In this document: one piece after another, positions 9,415 to 18,579 of the stretch | How the letters are laid out: every line of letters begins with the position of its first letter | Numbering within the stretch: the stretch's first letter is position 1 | Assembly (NCBI RefSeq): GCF_000613125.1 | Contig: NZ_HG964497.1 | Location: 2,804,670-2,868,669, forward strand | Direction of reading: 5' to 3' | Length of the DNA stretch: 64,000 bases | Source of the DNA: Bacillus sp. EB01 | Lineage (GTDB): Bacteria; Bacillota; Bacilli; Bacillales; Cytobacillaceae | Made by a program: the position numbers and the translations under genes | The notes under the pieces: model-generated | The model's input: only the letters and a program-made list of their open reading frames with translations | Database searches by the model: none | Told to the model about the DNA's origin: nothing

Positions 9415-10059
9415 CTATTCTCCCCTATCTGCTTGCTTTACTTTTGCTATAAAGTTGCGCGCTTTTTCAGTAAGACTGCTTAAATAGTCTCTAGTTACTT
9501 CGTGCTTAAAATTGACAAGTGATCCACCCAAACCAACTCCAACCACACCAGCCGCTATAAAATCTGCTATATTGTCCAAACCGATTCCGCCTGTTGGCAA
9601 CAGTGGGATTTGCGGCAGCGGCCCGTGCATATCCTTCACATAGCCTGGCCCTAGAGTTGTTGCCGGGAACACCTTAATGATATCCCCTCCAAATTCGTAA
9701 GCCTTCAGTATTTCCGTCGGAGTAAAGGCCCCTGGAATACTCACTGCACCATACCGTTTTGTCATTTGAATCGTGGCTTTATCAACGGTTGGGGATAAAA
9801 TAAACTCTGCTCCTGCCAGAAGTGCTGCTCTCGCTGTTTCGGGATCCAGGACTGTACCCGCCCCAACAATTGATTTCCCTTTCATTTCTCTCGACACCTG
9901 CTCAATGGCAAAAAGCGCCTGTGGAGAATTCATCGTAATCTCCAGAACAGTAATACCCCCTTCCCATAATGCATAGGCAATGGGAAGGACATCCTCGGGC
10001 TTCGAACCGCGGATAATCGCAATTATTTTTGTTTCATGCAAAGACGTACGTAAATCCAA
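9415..10059 (-). CDS. 2-dehydro-3-deoxy-6-phosphogalactonate/gluconate aldolase (KDPG aldolase family)
   Basis: Class I aldolase that splits the phosphorylated keto-deoxy acid into pyruvate and glyceraldehyde 3-phosphate. The 214 residues carry the family pattern: KIIAIIRG at the N-terminus (with the R of the active site), [13 protein letters not shown] (catalytic E), [10 protein letters not shown], a FILSPTVD segment, and [20 protein letters not shown] with the Schiff-base lysine, then LLPTGGI. Start choice: the frame is open upstream into the kinase gene, but AAAGGAGGGG stands six bases before TTG 10059, giving a start MDLRTSLHE. Together with dgoD and the kinase this forms the De Ley-Doudoroff route for galactonate, so KDPGal is the likely substrate. 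Confidence 0.88.
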   Translation of the reverse strand: MDLRTSLHETKIIAIIRGSKPEDVLPIAYALWEGGITVLEITMNSPQALFAIEQVSREMKGKSIVGAGTVLDPETARAALLAGAEFILSPTVDKATIQMTKRYGAVSIPGAFTPTEILKAYEFGGDIIKVFPATTLGPGYVKDMHGPLPQIPLLPTGGIGLDNIADFIAAGVVGVGLGGSLVNFKHEVTRDYLSSLTEKARNFIAKVKQADRGE

Positions 10060-10072
10060 ATCAACCCCTCCT

Positions 10073-11020
10073 TTATCGGGCAACATCTTCCGCGGAATCG
10101 AGGAAGCCAAAAAGCAATTCCCTGTCCGGCAATCCTTCAATATCGCCATTGACAGTTGTCACAATTGCTCCAATCGCATTTGCTCTTCGTACTGAATCTT
10201 CCAGACCGGCTCCATCAAGGAGAGCAGAAAGAAATCCCGCTGCAAATCCATCACCCGCTCCGACCGGATCTATCAATCTGTCAATCTTGGAGCCTGGTAC
10301 AACCCCACTCTCAATGCCAGCAGAATAGTAGGCCCCTTTTGCACCCAGCTTGACCACTACAAGTTCAGCGCCACGATCATGGAAGCAGGAGGCAATTTCT
10401 TCATGGTTGCTTGTTCCAAACAGGAACTCTCCCTCGCTGATGCCCGGCAGGACAATGTCGGCCTGCAGAGCAATATCGAGCAACGTTTTCCGGGCTTTTT
10501 CTTCACTCCAAAGCTTTTTTCTTAAATTCGGGTCGAACACCACTTTTACGCCATGCTGTTTTGCAAGGCTAATACTATAAAAAACAGTTTTCTCACAGGA
10601 CTCGCTTAACGCTGGAGTAATGCCCGTAATATAAAGATAGCGGGCTCTTTTAATATAATCTTCGCTAATATCATCCGGGGTTAGCCTGCTGGCGGCTGAG
10701 CCCCTCCGGTAGTAGTGAATCCTGGTTGCCGATTCATTGACCAGTTCTTTAAAGTAAATTCCTGTTGGCGCTTCCTTGTCCCTGACTACCTCAGTGGTGT
10801 CGATGCCTTCCCCCCTGACAGCAGACAAAATCTTTTCTCCGAATTCATCCTGTCCAAGCCGGCTAATCCAGCCAGTTCGGTGGCCGAGCCTTGCCAACCC
10901 AGTTAGTGTATTCGTCTCAGCACCTGCTATTTTGGAAGAAAAGCTTTTGGCATATCTCATTAACCCATTTGTTTCAGGTGTAAAAAGGACCATTGATTCG
11001 CCCAAGCTAATGACGTCCAT
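10073..11020 (-). CDS. 2-keto-3-deoxy-sugar-acid kinase (PfkB family)
   Basis: PfkB/ribokinase-fold kinase of 315 residues. The N-terminal GESMVLFTPE and GAETNTLTGLARLGH segments bind sugar, the C-terminal DPVGAGDGFAAGFLSALLDG is the PfkB signature with the catalytic aspartate, and VFDPNLRKKLW is typical of KDG kinases. It should phosphorylate the product of galactonate dehydratase before aldol cleavage. Its ATG shares one base with the stop of the GH2 gene (TGATG), so translation is coupled, and it ends 13 bases before the aldolase start. KdgK and DgoK cannot be told apart from sequence reading; the operon favours keto-deoxygalactonate. Confidence 0.88.
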   Translation of the reverse strand: MDVISLGESMVLFTPETNGLMRYAKSFSSKIAGAETNTLTGLARLGHRTGWISRLGQDEFGEKILSAVRGEGIDTTEVVRDKEAPTGIYFKELVNESATRIHYYRRGSAASRLTPDDISEDYIKRARYLYITGITPALSESCEKTVFYSISLAKQHGVKVVFDPNLRKKLWSEEKARKTLLDIALQADIVLPGISEGEFLFGTSNHEEIASCFHDRGAELVVVKLGAKGAYYSAGIESGVVPGSKIDRLIDPVGAGDGFAAGFLSALLDGAGLEDSVRRANAIGAIVTTVNGDIEGLPDRELLFGFLDSAEDVAR

Positions 11021-13752
11021 CAGTTCGCCTCCAGACTATTTTTAACAGGAAGGTTTTGCTTTGCCAGTTTTTCAATGAAATGATTCAATATATGCAAGGC
11101 AAGAGGATTGTTCTTCAACTGGCCGGCAAGCTTCCAGGTAACCGTAAGAATTAGGCCATCTCCATGATCCTGCAAAATGACCGAACCACCATTTTGCCCA
11201 AGCCACCCCTGGAAGTAACCCGAGATTACTTCTGCATGCTCTGCTAGAGCAGGATTCCCAAACAAATTAACCGTCCGCTTTTGTCCAACCTTTTTGTAGT
11301 CCTTGAACGGAATAACGTAGTCAGGGAAAAGGAATTCAAATTCCCAGCCCATTTCTGGATGGATAGGAAGCCCGTCCAACCAATCTGTATTGATGTAATT
11401 CATGGAAGAGGAGCGTGCCCAGCTTTCACCGCGGTCGAGTTCCCGGAATGTATAATCTCCTTTTTCTGGTATTGCATCTCCAGCTTCAGCCAAAAAAATT
11501 ACTTTGCCCCCATCTCTTGCGTAGTCGAGTGTTTCCCTGTCCAGTACAGAGCTAACAACTACTTCGGCATCAGCCCTATCTTCTGTACAATTCAGGAACT
11601 CCTTTAGTCCTGGTGCAGGGAAATGCGTATAAACACGAACAACAGGACTAGTTTGAGGACTTAGCGTTAACTCCTCTTTATTAACGGCAACCTTCCTTCC
11701 ATCAATCCACAGTTCGAAGGAAAAAGAAGCAAATATTGGACAATTTACTGCAGGTATTTCAAGCCTCACAGCTTCCGGCAAATGAACGAAAGCATCGAGG
11801 TCAACGAGTACATTTCCATGCACTAGCACTTCTGATTCCGTTTCAAGCTTCCACTTTATCTGTGCCTTGCCCTTCAAATTTTCAGATGCGACGTAAAATC
11901 CCCAGGAAACATTCTCTCCTGCCATGTAATTATGTTTGTTCAACCCTGCCACAACAACCGTTTCGCCATTAAAATCGACAAGCTTCTCGAAACCTTCTTT
12001 AGGATTTCTCATAAAGTCAAGCCATCCATTTGTTTCCCATTCAATATCTGTAAATTCGGTTACAACATATCCAGCTAATTCCGGCCGTTTCCTCATTTCC
12101 TCAATTAACGATTTCACTGCCCTTACCATCCTTTTTTGAGAATGGACAGCCAATGTCGAGGTCGTATCAAACGCTTTTGAAATCCCATAACGGCTAAAAT
12201 TTTCAAAAAGTGTGGTTGGCCTTTTATAATCATCCTGGTGAGTGGCTTCACCTTGATTGATAAACCACCAAGGTTCGTTTCCATTATAAAATTTCTTTAG
12301 CTTCTCCACATCAGGAAGGCCCCATACTCCAAATTCTGAGATAATAATTGGCTGGTCACCGGCACCAAAGCCTGATACGAAGTTCTTGTCCTTTTGACCT
12401 AGGACAAAATGATCCAGGTCTTCCCTCCAGCCTTCAATTTGATCAGGGACAGCATAATACCGATGGTGATCATTTATATCTGTATTAATATGGGTCCAGC
12501 CACTGTTATCGCAGATTAATCTACTTGAATCCCATTGCTTCACTTGGGAAAACAATTCAGCAACATGGGTCTGTTTTTCTGGATCAAATTCTAAATCCCA
12601 CTCAAGACCCCACTCTTCATTGTAGATAGACCAAATAATAATTGAAGGATGGTTATAATCCCGTTCTAACATTTGTCTAAGAGTACTGACAAACCGGTTG
12701 CGCGCCATTTCAGTCCATTTCACATAATTTGGCGGCTCCGCCCATATAAGCATCCCCATCCGGTCGGCCCAATAAAGATATTCTGGGAGTTCGACTTTAA
12801 TATGCTTCCTTAGCAAGTTGAAGCCCATTTTCTTTGCCAGTTTAATTTCCTTTTTTATATATTCCTCTGACGGCGCAGTATAGATAGTATCTGGATAAAA
12901 AGCCTGATCAAGCGCTCCCCTAATATATACTGGTTCATGGTTGAGATGGACTTTCCCATTTTTATATTCAACACTTCGGCACCCAAAGTAAGTCTGATAA
13001 CGGTCAGTTTGCCCACTAGCCTCAGCGATGATTTCAAGTTCATACAAATAAGGTTCCGACGGGGACCAAAGCATCATATCAGGCATGTCTGCCAATGTCT
13101 TCAGACATTCTGGCACAAATCTACCCGAATAAGCTGTGCCATCCACCCAGCTGTCTTCACCTAAGCTATGCGGACGAATTATGTATTGGATTGAATCAGC
13201 ATGGCCTTTTAGGGACACAGAAATTTCAACTTGTTTTGAATCGATATCAGGCGAGACAAATACATTTTCCACAAACGTTTCTGGCCTTTCTTCTAGATAA
13301 ACAGACTGCCAGATGCCGCTTACCCTTGTGTACCAGCTACCCTGTTTTCCAATCGGAATTTCAGCGTTATCAGGAAAGTCATACACACGGACTGTGATTT
13401 GATTTCTGCCCTCAATCAGCTTATTTGGGATTTGAAACTGAAAAGGTGTAAATCCCCCTTCATGGAAACCGATATACTCCCCATTCCACCAAATATCACA
13501 TTGATAATCTACTGCCATAAAGCAAAGATGCCAATTCTTTCCCGGGGATATTCCAATGTCCCCTGTGTCAAATTGATACCATGCTGCCCCGCTATACTGG
13601 ACGAGGTCCCCGCCATCCCTTTGCCAAATATGCGGAACCTGGACACTCCAGCTATCTGCTAAATTTTCCATATACCACGCTTCTTTTATACCCAAATTAG
13701 ATGGGTCTGTTTTAAACATCCACTCTCCATTAAAATCTAGTTTAGTTCTCAT
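11020..13752 (-). CDS. glycoside hydrolase family 2 enzyme
   Basis: The 910-residue intracellular protein has the GH2 layout: an N-terminal sugar-binding jelly roll (residues 1-160, WMFKTDPS, CDIWWNGEYIGFHEGGF), an Ig-like domain, and a TIM barrel with acid/base E379 in IWSIYNEE and nucleophile E473 in IIISEFGVW, followed by about 350 residues of extra C-terminal domains. No signal peptide is present, so it cleaves imported oligosaccharides. ATG 13752 is chosen over an upstream frame extension because TTAGGAG stands seven bases before it. Family members are beta-galactosidases, beta-glucuronidases or exo-beta-mannosidases, and I cannot tell which this is. The operon suggests a galactose- or galactonate-containing substrate that differs from that of the separate LacZ. 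Confidence 0.85.
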   Translation of the reverse strand: MRTKLDFNGEWMFKTDPSNLGIKEAWYMENLADSWSVQVPHIWQRDGGDLVQYSGAAWYQFDTGDIGISPGKNWHLCFMAVDYQCDIWWNGEYIGFHEGGFTPFQFQIPNKLIEGRNQITVRVYDFPDNAEIPIGKQGSWYTRVSGIWQSVYLEERPETFVENVFVSPDIDSKQVEISVSLKGHADSIQYIIRPHSLGEDSWVDGTAYSGRFVPECLKTLADMPDMMLWSPSEPYLYELEIIAEASGQTDRYQTYFGCRSVEYKNGKVHLNHEPVYIRGALDQAFYPDTIYTAPSEEYIKKEIKLAKKMGFNLLRKHIKVELPEYLYWADRMGMLIWAEPPNYVKWTEMARNRFVSTLRQMLERDYNHPSIIIWSIYNEEWGLEWDLEFDPEKQTHVAELFSQVKQWDSSRLICDNSGWTHINTDINDHHRYYAVPDQIEGWREDLDHFVLGQKDKNFVSGFGAGDQPIIISEFGVWGLPDVEKLKKFYNGNEPWWFINQGEATHQDDYKRPTTLFENFSRYGISKAFDTTSTLAVHSQKRMVRAVKSLIEEMRKRPELAGYVVTEFTDIEWETNGWLDFMRNPKEGFEKLVDFNGETVVVAGLNKHNYMAGENVSWGFYVASENLKGKAQIKWKLETESEVLVHGNVLVDLDAFVHLPEAVRLEIPAVNCPIFASFSFELWIDGRKVAVNKEELTLSPQTSPVVRVYTHFPAPGLKEFLNCTEDRADAEVVVSSVLDRETLDYARDGGKVIFLAEAGDAIPEKGDYTFRELDRGESWARSSSMNYINTDWLDGLPIHPEMGWEFEFLFPDYVIPFKDYKKVGQKRTVNLFGNPALAEHAEVISGYFQGWLGQNGGSVILQDHGDGLILTVTWKLAGQLKNNPLALHILNHFIEKLAKQNLPVKNSLEAN

Positions 13753-13855
13753 TTGATATCTCCTAACTGCACAATGCATGATGAGTGCTGAGCCGAAAAG
13801 CCAGATCTACATCCAGCTTAAAAACGTTGAAAGTCCCCGCTTTAGCCTGTATGCC
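13753..13855. other. short spacer between permease and GH2 gene
   Basis: About 100 bases without coding sign, hairpin or promoter that I can support. Transcription probably reads through. Confidence 0.4.
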
Positions 13856-14686
13856 TTATTTAATCCCTGTCATCGTAATACCTTTAATGATATGGCGCTG
13901 GAATAAAATAAACACAATGATAGCCGGAAAACTTGCAAGCATGTTTGCAGCCATCGGGATCATTAATTCAGCTGTATAGGCACTCTGGAATGTCGGAATT
14001 GCGACAGGCAGTGTGAACATTTTCTCTTCGTTAACAGCCAGGAAAGGCCATAGGAAGTTATTCCAAGAGGTAACAAATGTAAAGATACCAAGCGCTGCCA
14101 TTGAGGAGCGAGAAAGCGGAAGGAATATACTCCAGTAAATCCTAAACCAATTTGCACCATCGATCCGTGCCGCTTCAATAAGGTCATTAGGAATAGCATC
14201 GTAAAACTGCTTAAGCATGAATACACCCAATGGAGCTGCTAGCCCAGGCAAAATTATCGAACTATACGAGTTGATTAGGCCGAAATCGACCATAATTTGA
14301 AACAAAGGTACGATTTTTGCCTCAACCGGCACCATCAGTCCTGCAATGATTAACCAGAAAATAATTTTGCGCCCTTTAAAATGCAGCCTGGAAAGGGCAA
14401 ATGCTGCCAAAGATGTGAGAACAAGCGTCAATACTGTTGTCACAATCGCGATATAGAGGCTATTCCATGTCCATCTCCATATGGAAGCGTTTGTCATAAC
14501 ATACTCATAATTGCTTAATGTAAACGGCGGCTTGAAAAGCTCCGACAAGATAGTAACCGCGGTTCCGCCCGGTTTTAGTGAGGTAATAAGCATCCAGATA
14601 ATCGGGATAACCCAGATTAGGACCAGCAAGTAGCTGAAAATATATAAAAGCTTACGGCCGAACGTTGTTTTCTTTTTACGAGGCAC
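13856..14686 (-). CDS. sugar ABC transporter permease (MalG type)
   Basis: A 276-residue inner component of a CUT1-type carbohydrate importer. The sequence shows six hydrophobic segments, beginning with LLYIFSYLLVLIWVIPIIWM, and the EAA loop EAARIDGANWFRIYWSIFLP that docks on the ATPase. The C-terminal IIKGITMTGIK ending is typical of MalG-like permeases. The start is GTG 14686 with AGGAGG eight bases before it. It follows its partner permease by 29 bases. No ATPase gene is present here, so a shared MsmX-type ATPase elsewhere is expected, as is usual in Bacillus. Confidence 0.92.
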   Translation of the reverse strand: MPRKKKTTFGRKLLYIFSYLLVLIWVIPIIWMLITSLKPGGTAVTILSELFKPPFTLSNYEYVMTNASIWRWTWNSLYIAIVTTVLTLVLTSLAAFALSRLHFKGRKIIFWLIIAGLMVPVEAKIVPLFQIMVDFGLINSYSSIILPGLAAPLGVFMLKQFYDAIPNDLIEAARIDGANWFRIYWSIFLPLSRSSMAALGIFTFVTSWNNFLWPFLAVNEEKMFTLPVAIPTFQSAYTAELMIPMAANMLASFPAIIVFILFQRHIIKGITMTGIK

Positions 14687-14715
14687 TTTCGGTTCCTCCT
14701 TTTGCCAGGATTGGA

Positions 14716-15591
14716 TTAATCTTTACTTTGGAAAAACTTGAACTGAATTAACGCGAACACGATTGTGATTCCAAACAGTACGTAAGACATAGAAGATGCC
14801 ACTCCCATTTGCTGCTCGATGAACGCTTTTTCATAAATATATTGGACGAGCGGACGTGTCGATGTTCCCGGGCCGCCACCTGTCATTAAATATGGCTGAC
14901 CAAAAAGCTTGAAGGAGTTAATGGTTTGAAGAACAACCGTCAGCAGGATAACACCCTTCAAGGAAGGCAGTGTAATCGAAATGAACTGTCTGAACGAGCC
15001 AGCGCCATCCATTTTGGCAGCCTCATAGTATTCGTCAGGGATTTCCTGAAGCCCTGATAAAAACAAAATCATATTGAAGCCCACAGTCCACCAGATAGTT
15101 GCGATTAATATTGAAACCCAGGCGAGATTCTGATCGTTAAGCCAAAAGATTTCTCCTTCATAACCGAAATTGTGGAGTATGGTAGTGATTAATCCGGTAT
15201 ATGGCTGGAGGATGAACACCCAAATACTAGCGATAACTGAAATTGATAGTATATAGGGAAGGAAAAAGGCAGACCGAAGAAAAACAGTGCCCTTTAGCTT
15301 TGAATTGACCACCAGCGCAAGTAGCAGACCAATAATGATTAGTGCTGGGGTTGAGATAAATACGAACAGAACTGTGTTCCAAAGCGCCTCCCAAAACAAC
15401 TTATCTGCAAACATCGTTTTGTAATTTTCCAAGCCGACAAATGTCGGCTCAAGGCCAAGGACCCAATCATTCAAACTGATGATGAAACCCTTAATGATTG
15501 GATACAACATGAACAAACCATAAATAATCAAGAAAGGTGCGAGGAATAGGTACGCGGTTAGCGTTTCTCCTTTACCGCCTTTTAACTTCAT
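14716..15591 (-). CDS. sugar ABC transporter permease (MalF/UgpA type)
   Basis: A 291-residue permease with six membrane segments, the first at about residues 11-33 (AYLFLAPFLIIYGLFMLYPI), and the EAA motif YYEAAKMDGAGSFRQFISIT. It pairs with the downstream MalG-type permease to form the channel of a CUT1 importer. ATG 15591 has AGGAGGT upstream. A hairpin lies between it and the upstream binding-protein gene, which may lower the amount of permease mRNA relative to the binding protein. Confidence 0.92.
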   Translation of the reverse strand: MKLKGGKGETLTAYLFLAPFLIIYGLFMLYPIIKGFIISLNDWVLGLEPTFVGLENYKTMFADKLFWEALWNTVLFVFISTPALIIIGLLLALVVNSKLKGTVFLRSAFFLPYILSISVIASIWVFILQPYTGLITTILHNFGYEGEIFWLNDQNLAWVSILIATIWWTVGFNMILFLSGLQEIPDEYYEAAKMDGAGSFRQFISITLPSLKGVILLTVVLQTINSFKLFGQPYLMTGGGPGTSTRPLVQYIYEKAFIEQQMGVASSMSYVLFGITIVFALIQFKFFQSKD

Positions 15592-15603
15592 TAAGAGTAC
15601 CTC

Positions 15604-15648
15604 CTAAAAGAAATGGTGCCCTCACTAGAAACTTCATTGGGCACCATT
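15604..15648 (-). terminator. intercistronic hairpin behind the binding-protein gene
   Basis: A perfect 10-bp stem (15612-15621 with 15639-15648) is followed on the minus strand by TTCTTTTAGG. The weak U run and the immediately following ribosome site suggest partial termination or 3'-end protection rather than a full stop. Confidence 0.6.
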
Positions 15649-15656
15649 CCGGATTT

Positions 15657-16934
15657 CTATTTAAGCAAAGCGTTAACTTCCTCTTCAGCATTTTTCAAAG
15701 TTGCTTTAGCATCTACCTGGCCTGTCATAAAGTTATTCAAATGTTTCTTAATCACATCATTGATTGCCGTAATCTTAGGAGAATTCGGCATATAGCTTAC
15801 ATAGTCAGCTATTTCCGCATAATTGCTCCTATAAGGAAGATCTTTGAATTCTTGTGATTCTACAACAGATGTCTTGGCAGGAACATGTCCAGCTTTCGCC
15901 CATGAAGCTGAATGCTCGGCAACCCAGTCAGCAAATTTCAAACTGGCTTCTTTCTTTGCTTCAGTTTGTCCGTCTTTATTTGGAAGGACGAATGTATGGG
16001 AATCTCCCCAAGTCGCTTGGTCACCGAAAATTTGAGGGAATGGAATAGCAGTAAATTTCAAATCTTTATTTTGTTCAAGCGCACCTGTCATCCAAACACC
16101 ATTGAAATGAATGGCTGCTGTTTTTGCAGTGAATACTTCCCCGCCATTGCGGATATTCCGTGGCCAAAGGTCTTCTTCCATCAGTTCCCCAACATATTCC
16201 AGTGCTTTCAAGCCCTGTTCATTATTAAATACTGCTTCTTTGCCATCTTCGCTAAGCAGCTTGCCTCCCTGCTGGGAATAAAGAGTCCACCAGATTCTGA
16301 GTGGCGAATCCCCGCTTGATGTTGCTGATAGAGGGAAGGTTCCTTTTGGAGACTTACCTTTAACCTCTTTAAGGAAGGAAATGAATTCATCTTCACCAGT
16401 TCCTAGTTTAGGCGCACCGTTCTCGAGCAGACCTGCCTTTTCAAGAAGATCAGTGTTTGCAAACATGATTAGAGCATGAGTGTCGAGCGGAACAGCGTAA
16501 TGTTTACCATCAATGATAGTAGAATCCAAAATGTTTTGACTGTAAGTATCCCATTTTAACCCCGCCTTTTCGGCAGCCGCTTGGATATCTACAATCTGCT
16601 TTGAATCAATTAATTCTGCAAGCTTTGTCGTATGAGCAATTGCCACGTCTGGTGCCTGTTTAGAAACGACTGCTGTACGCATCTTGGTGTAATATTCTTC
16701 AGCTTTTAAATTTAGGACTGTAACTTTGACATCTTTATTTTCTTTATTAAAGTCATCAACTAATGCTTTAATGAAATCACCGTCGCCGCCGCTGAATGGT
16801 GCCCAGAAAGTTAATTCAGTTACACCTTCCTTACCGCCAGAAGAATCCTTTTCTCCGTTTGATCCATTGCTGGAACAAGCGGCCAAAGAGAACATTAAAA
16901 TTAGAGTAATCATGAATGCGCTTACCTTTTTCAT
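15657..16934 (-). CDS. sugar-binding lipoprotein of an ABC importer
   Basis: A 425-residue extracellular solute-binding protein of family 1. The N-terminus has a lysine start, a hydrophobic core and a lipobox LAAC with the lipid-anchored cysteine at residue 20, then a serine/glycine linker and LTFWAPFSGGDGDF. The mature protein shows the usual two-lobe pattern of MalE-like receptors (VVSKQAPDVAIAHT, AVPLDTHALIMFANTDLL). First gene of the seven-gene operon: receptor, two permeases, GH2 enzyme, kinase, aldolase, dehydratase. A promoter overlapped by a regulator operator lies directly upstream. Confidence 0.92.
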   Translation of the reverse strand: MKKVSAFMITLILMFSLAACSSNGSNGEKDSSGGKEGVTELTFWAPFSGGDGDFIKALVDDFNKENKDVKVTVLNLKAEEYYTKMRTAVVSKQAPDVAIAHTTKLAELIDSKQIVDIQAAAEKAGLKWDTYSQNILDSTIIDGKHYAVPLDTHALIMFANTDLLEKAGLLENGAPKLGTGEDEFISFLKEVKGKSPKGTFPLSATSSGDSPLRIWWTLYSQQGGKLLSEDGKEAVFNNEQGLKALEYVGELMEEDLWPRNIRNGGEVFTAKTAAIHFNGVWMTGALEQNKDLKFTAIPFPQIFGDQATWGDSHTFVLPNKDGQTEAKKEASLKFADWVAEHSASWAKAGHVPAKTSVVESQEFKDLPYRSNYAEIADYVSYMPNSPKITAINDVIKKHLNNFMTGQVDAKATLKNAEEEVNALLK

Positions 16935-16969
16935 TACAATCCCCCTATATAGTTATTCTTACAGGATTA

Positions 16970-16998
16970 TTATTACACGTTTAATTGTAATATATCAA
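16970..16998 (-). promoter_or_regulatory. promoter of the ABC-GH2-galactonate operon with embedded operator
   Basis: On the minus strand TTGATA (16998-16993) and TAATAA (16975-16970) are 17 bases apart. The spacer and -10 box are covered by an inverted repeat TTATTAC-N10-GTAATAT at 16970-16993. The same TTATTAC-N10-GTAATAA repeat occurs upstream of the ArsR-type gene, so this is very likely the regulator's operator, placed to block RNA polymerase. Confidence 0.75.
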
Positions 16999-17010
16999 GT
17001 ATTTTCGTAA

Positions 17011-17042
17011 CAAAAAAGCATGGATTTTTTCTCCATGCTTTT
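17011..17042 (-). terminator. terminator of the ArsR-type regulator gene
   Basis: An 11-bp stem (17014-17024 with 17032-17042) flanked by A and T runs, seven bases after the regulator stop codon. It separates the regulator from the operon it probably controls. Confidence 0.85.
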
Positions 17043-17048
17043 CTTTAT

Positions 17049-17957
17049 TTATCGGTATTTACCAGTCAGTACGATACCCTGCTCATAATTTCCAAATTTT
17101 TCACCAAATAAATTCATTCCGCCCTTATTATGCGCATCACCTTTTATACCAATTTTTATAGAAATAAAGGGCCTGACGTCTATCTTTAAATCTACAAGTT
17201 TAACCTCAGAGATTTTTAGTCCATCTATAAAGCTACCCTCTTCGTTTACTTTCCAATTCTTCAAAAGCCCAAATTGTGTATTATTCGTTCCCCACCAGGC
17301 AGGCGTCAAAAAGCCACGTTCTCCCCCAAAATCACTGGGTGAAGTCCAGGTGCCTATTTCAATCCCATTCACCCACAGGGTTACATCCGACGGCCAATCA
17401 TCCTTATAATATGGGGCTTCCGAGCAAATTTCAGCCGATAAATTCAATTCTTCCATGGATTTACCGTAGGGTACCCTGTTAGGAAAATGGTATTCAACAA
17501 ATCCGCTCCTAAACCATAGGAGCTGTGCTTGCTTTCTTTCCTGCTCGTAAAAGGCACGGGGATCATCTTGCATGTTAATAATCCCTGTTTCACTCAACAG
17601 ACCGCATGTCGGTTCGACTTCGCAATTGACGAATTCCCCAATCGGCATGTCAATTCTAAACGTATTATCACCAGTCCTTTTTTTATCAGTAAGGTTAATG
17701 ACAATGCGATCATATCTGTTAGTATTTACCTTCTGGTTTCCCCTGCCAGGGACAATTTCAGTGGAGATTAACCTTGAATCTTCAAGCTTTTTTACGTTAG
17801 CTGCAGCGGTGGAAAAAGGTACACCAAGTTTCTCCGACAGTTCATTTACATTCTGAGGCCCATCAGTCAATATCCTGATGATTTGCATTCTATGCTCATT
17901 TCCCAGCGCTTTACAAATCTCAATTGCTTCCTCCAACGTTAAATCCAACGTTCTCAT
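17049..17957 (-). CDS. ArsR-type winged-helix regulator with a large C-terminal domain
   Basis: The 302-residue protein has an ArsR-like winged helix at about residues 8-80 (CKALGNEHRMQIIRILTDG, then NVNELSEKLGVPFSTAAANV as helix-turn-helix). The remaining 200 residues are rich in W, G and beta-strand patterns (TLWVNGIEIGTWTSPSDFGG, TPAWWGTNNTQFG) and look like a carbohydrate-binding beta-sandwich, fused in place of a metal site. ATG 17957 is preferred to TTG 17966 because the AAAGG ribosome site is correctly spaced only for the ATG. It lies just upstream of the ABC-GH2-galactonate operon, and identical-type operators precede both, so it probably represses itself and that operon until the sugar ligand binds. 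Confidence 0.85.
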   Translation of the reverse strand: MRTLDLTLEEAIEICKALGNEHRMQIIRILTDGPQNVNELSEKLGVPFSTAAANVKKLEDSRLISTEIVPGRGNQKVNTNRYDRIVINLTDKKRTGDNTFRIDMPIGEFVNCEVEPTCGLLSETGIINMQDDPRAFYEQERKQAQLLWFRSGFVEYHFPNRVPYGKSMEELNLSAEICSEAPYYKDDWPSDVTLWVNGIEIGTWTSPSDFGGERGFLTPAWWGTNNTQFGLLKNWKVNEEGSFIDGLKISEVKLVDLKIDVRPFISIKIGIKGDAHNKGGMNLFGEKFGNYEQGIVLTGKYR

Positions 17958-17970
17958 TAGTTTCAATCCT

Positions 17971-17994
17971 TTATTACGAAATATTTTGTAATAA
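17971..17994. promoter_or_regulatory. operator upstream of the ArsR-type regulator gene
   Basis: TTATTAC-N10-GTAATAA is a 24-bp inverted repeat with one imperfect pair. It has the same arms and spacer length as the site in the ABC operon promoter. A TTGACT -35 box (18025-18020) with CAATAA 17 bases downstream places the operator just after the -10 box of the regulator's own promoter. Confidence 0.7.
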
Positions 17995-18038
17995 AATTAT
18001 TGAATACTTATTGGCATAAAGTCAAGTGAATCCTCCCA

Positions 18039-18425
18039 TTACCCTTCATATAACTCAATCGGAAGGCCATCGGGGTCTTTTAGGAATGTATATTTTTTAT
18101 TCATAACTGGATCGATCCGGATTTCTTCGACCTCTACTCCATTTTCTTTTATTTCTTCAGCAGCTTGTTCAACACTTTCTACTTCAAACGCCAGATGGCG
18201 CAGACCGGCAGCTTCCGGATAACTAGGCCGCTTCGGCGGGCTTGGAAAAGAAAACAGTTCGATTTGATAGGCGCCGCCAACCTCCAGGTCAAGCTTATAT
18301 GAATTTCTTTCCTCCCGGTACACTTCGTTAATTGGTTTCAAGCCCAATATTCGGGTGTAAAAATCTTTTGACTTGCTGTAATCTGAGCAAATGACTGCCA
18401 CATGGTGTAGTTTACTTATTTGCAT
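18039..18425 (-). CDS. VOC-family protein (glyoxalase-like)
   Basis: A 128-residue vicinal-oxygen-chelate protein: HHVAVICSDYSKSKDFYTRI at the start gives the first metal histidine, QIELFSF a second ligand, RHLAFEVES a third, and FLKDPDGLPIELYEG the C-terminal glutamate. This is the single-domain glyoxalase I-like pattern seen in Bacillus proteins related to YwbC and GloA2. The probable role is detoxification or metabolism of a small oxo compound; substrate unknown. It is convergent with nothing and lies upstream of the ArsR-type gene, with which it does not share clear regulation. Confidence 0.85.
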   Translation of the reverse strand: MQISKLHHVAVICSDYSKSKDFYTRILGLKPINEVYREERNSYKLDLEVGGAYQIELFSFPSPPKRPSYPEAAGLRHLAFEVESVEQAAEEIKENGVEVEEIRIDPVMNKKYTFLKDPDGLPIELYEG

Positions 18426-18579
18426 GGTGAAAAACCTTCTTTCGTTTGTTGTTGAATTGCTTTTTGGATGTGGTAACGAAGGAATACTGCTATGCTGTGT
18501 CGAAAAATAGTGGTTGCGACAGCAAAATTATAAATCAATAATGGACTTAGTAACTAGGAGAATAGGAGTCGGCCTCTCT

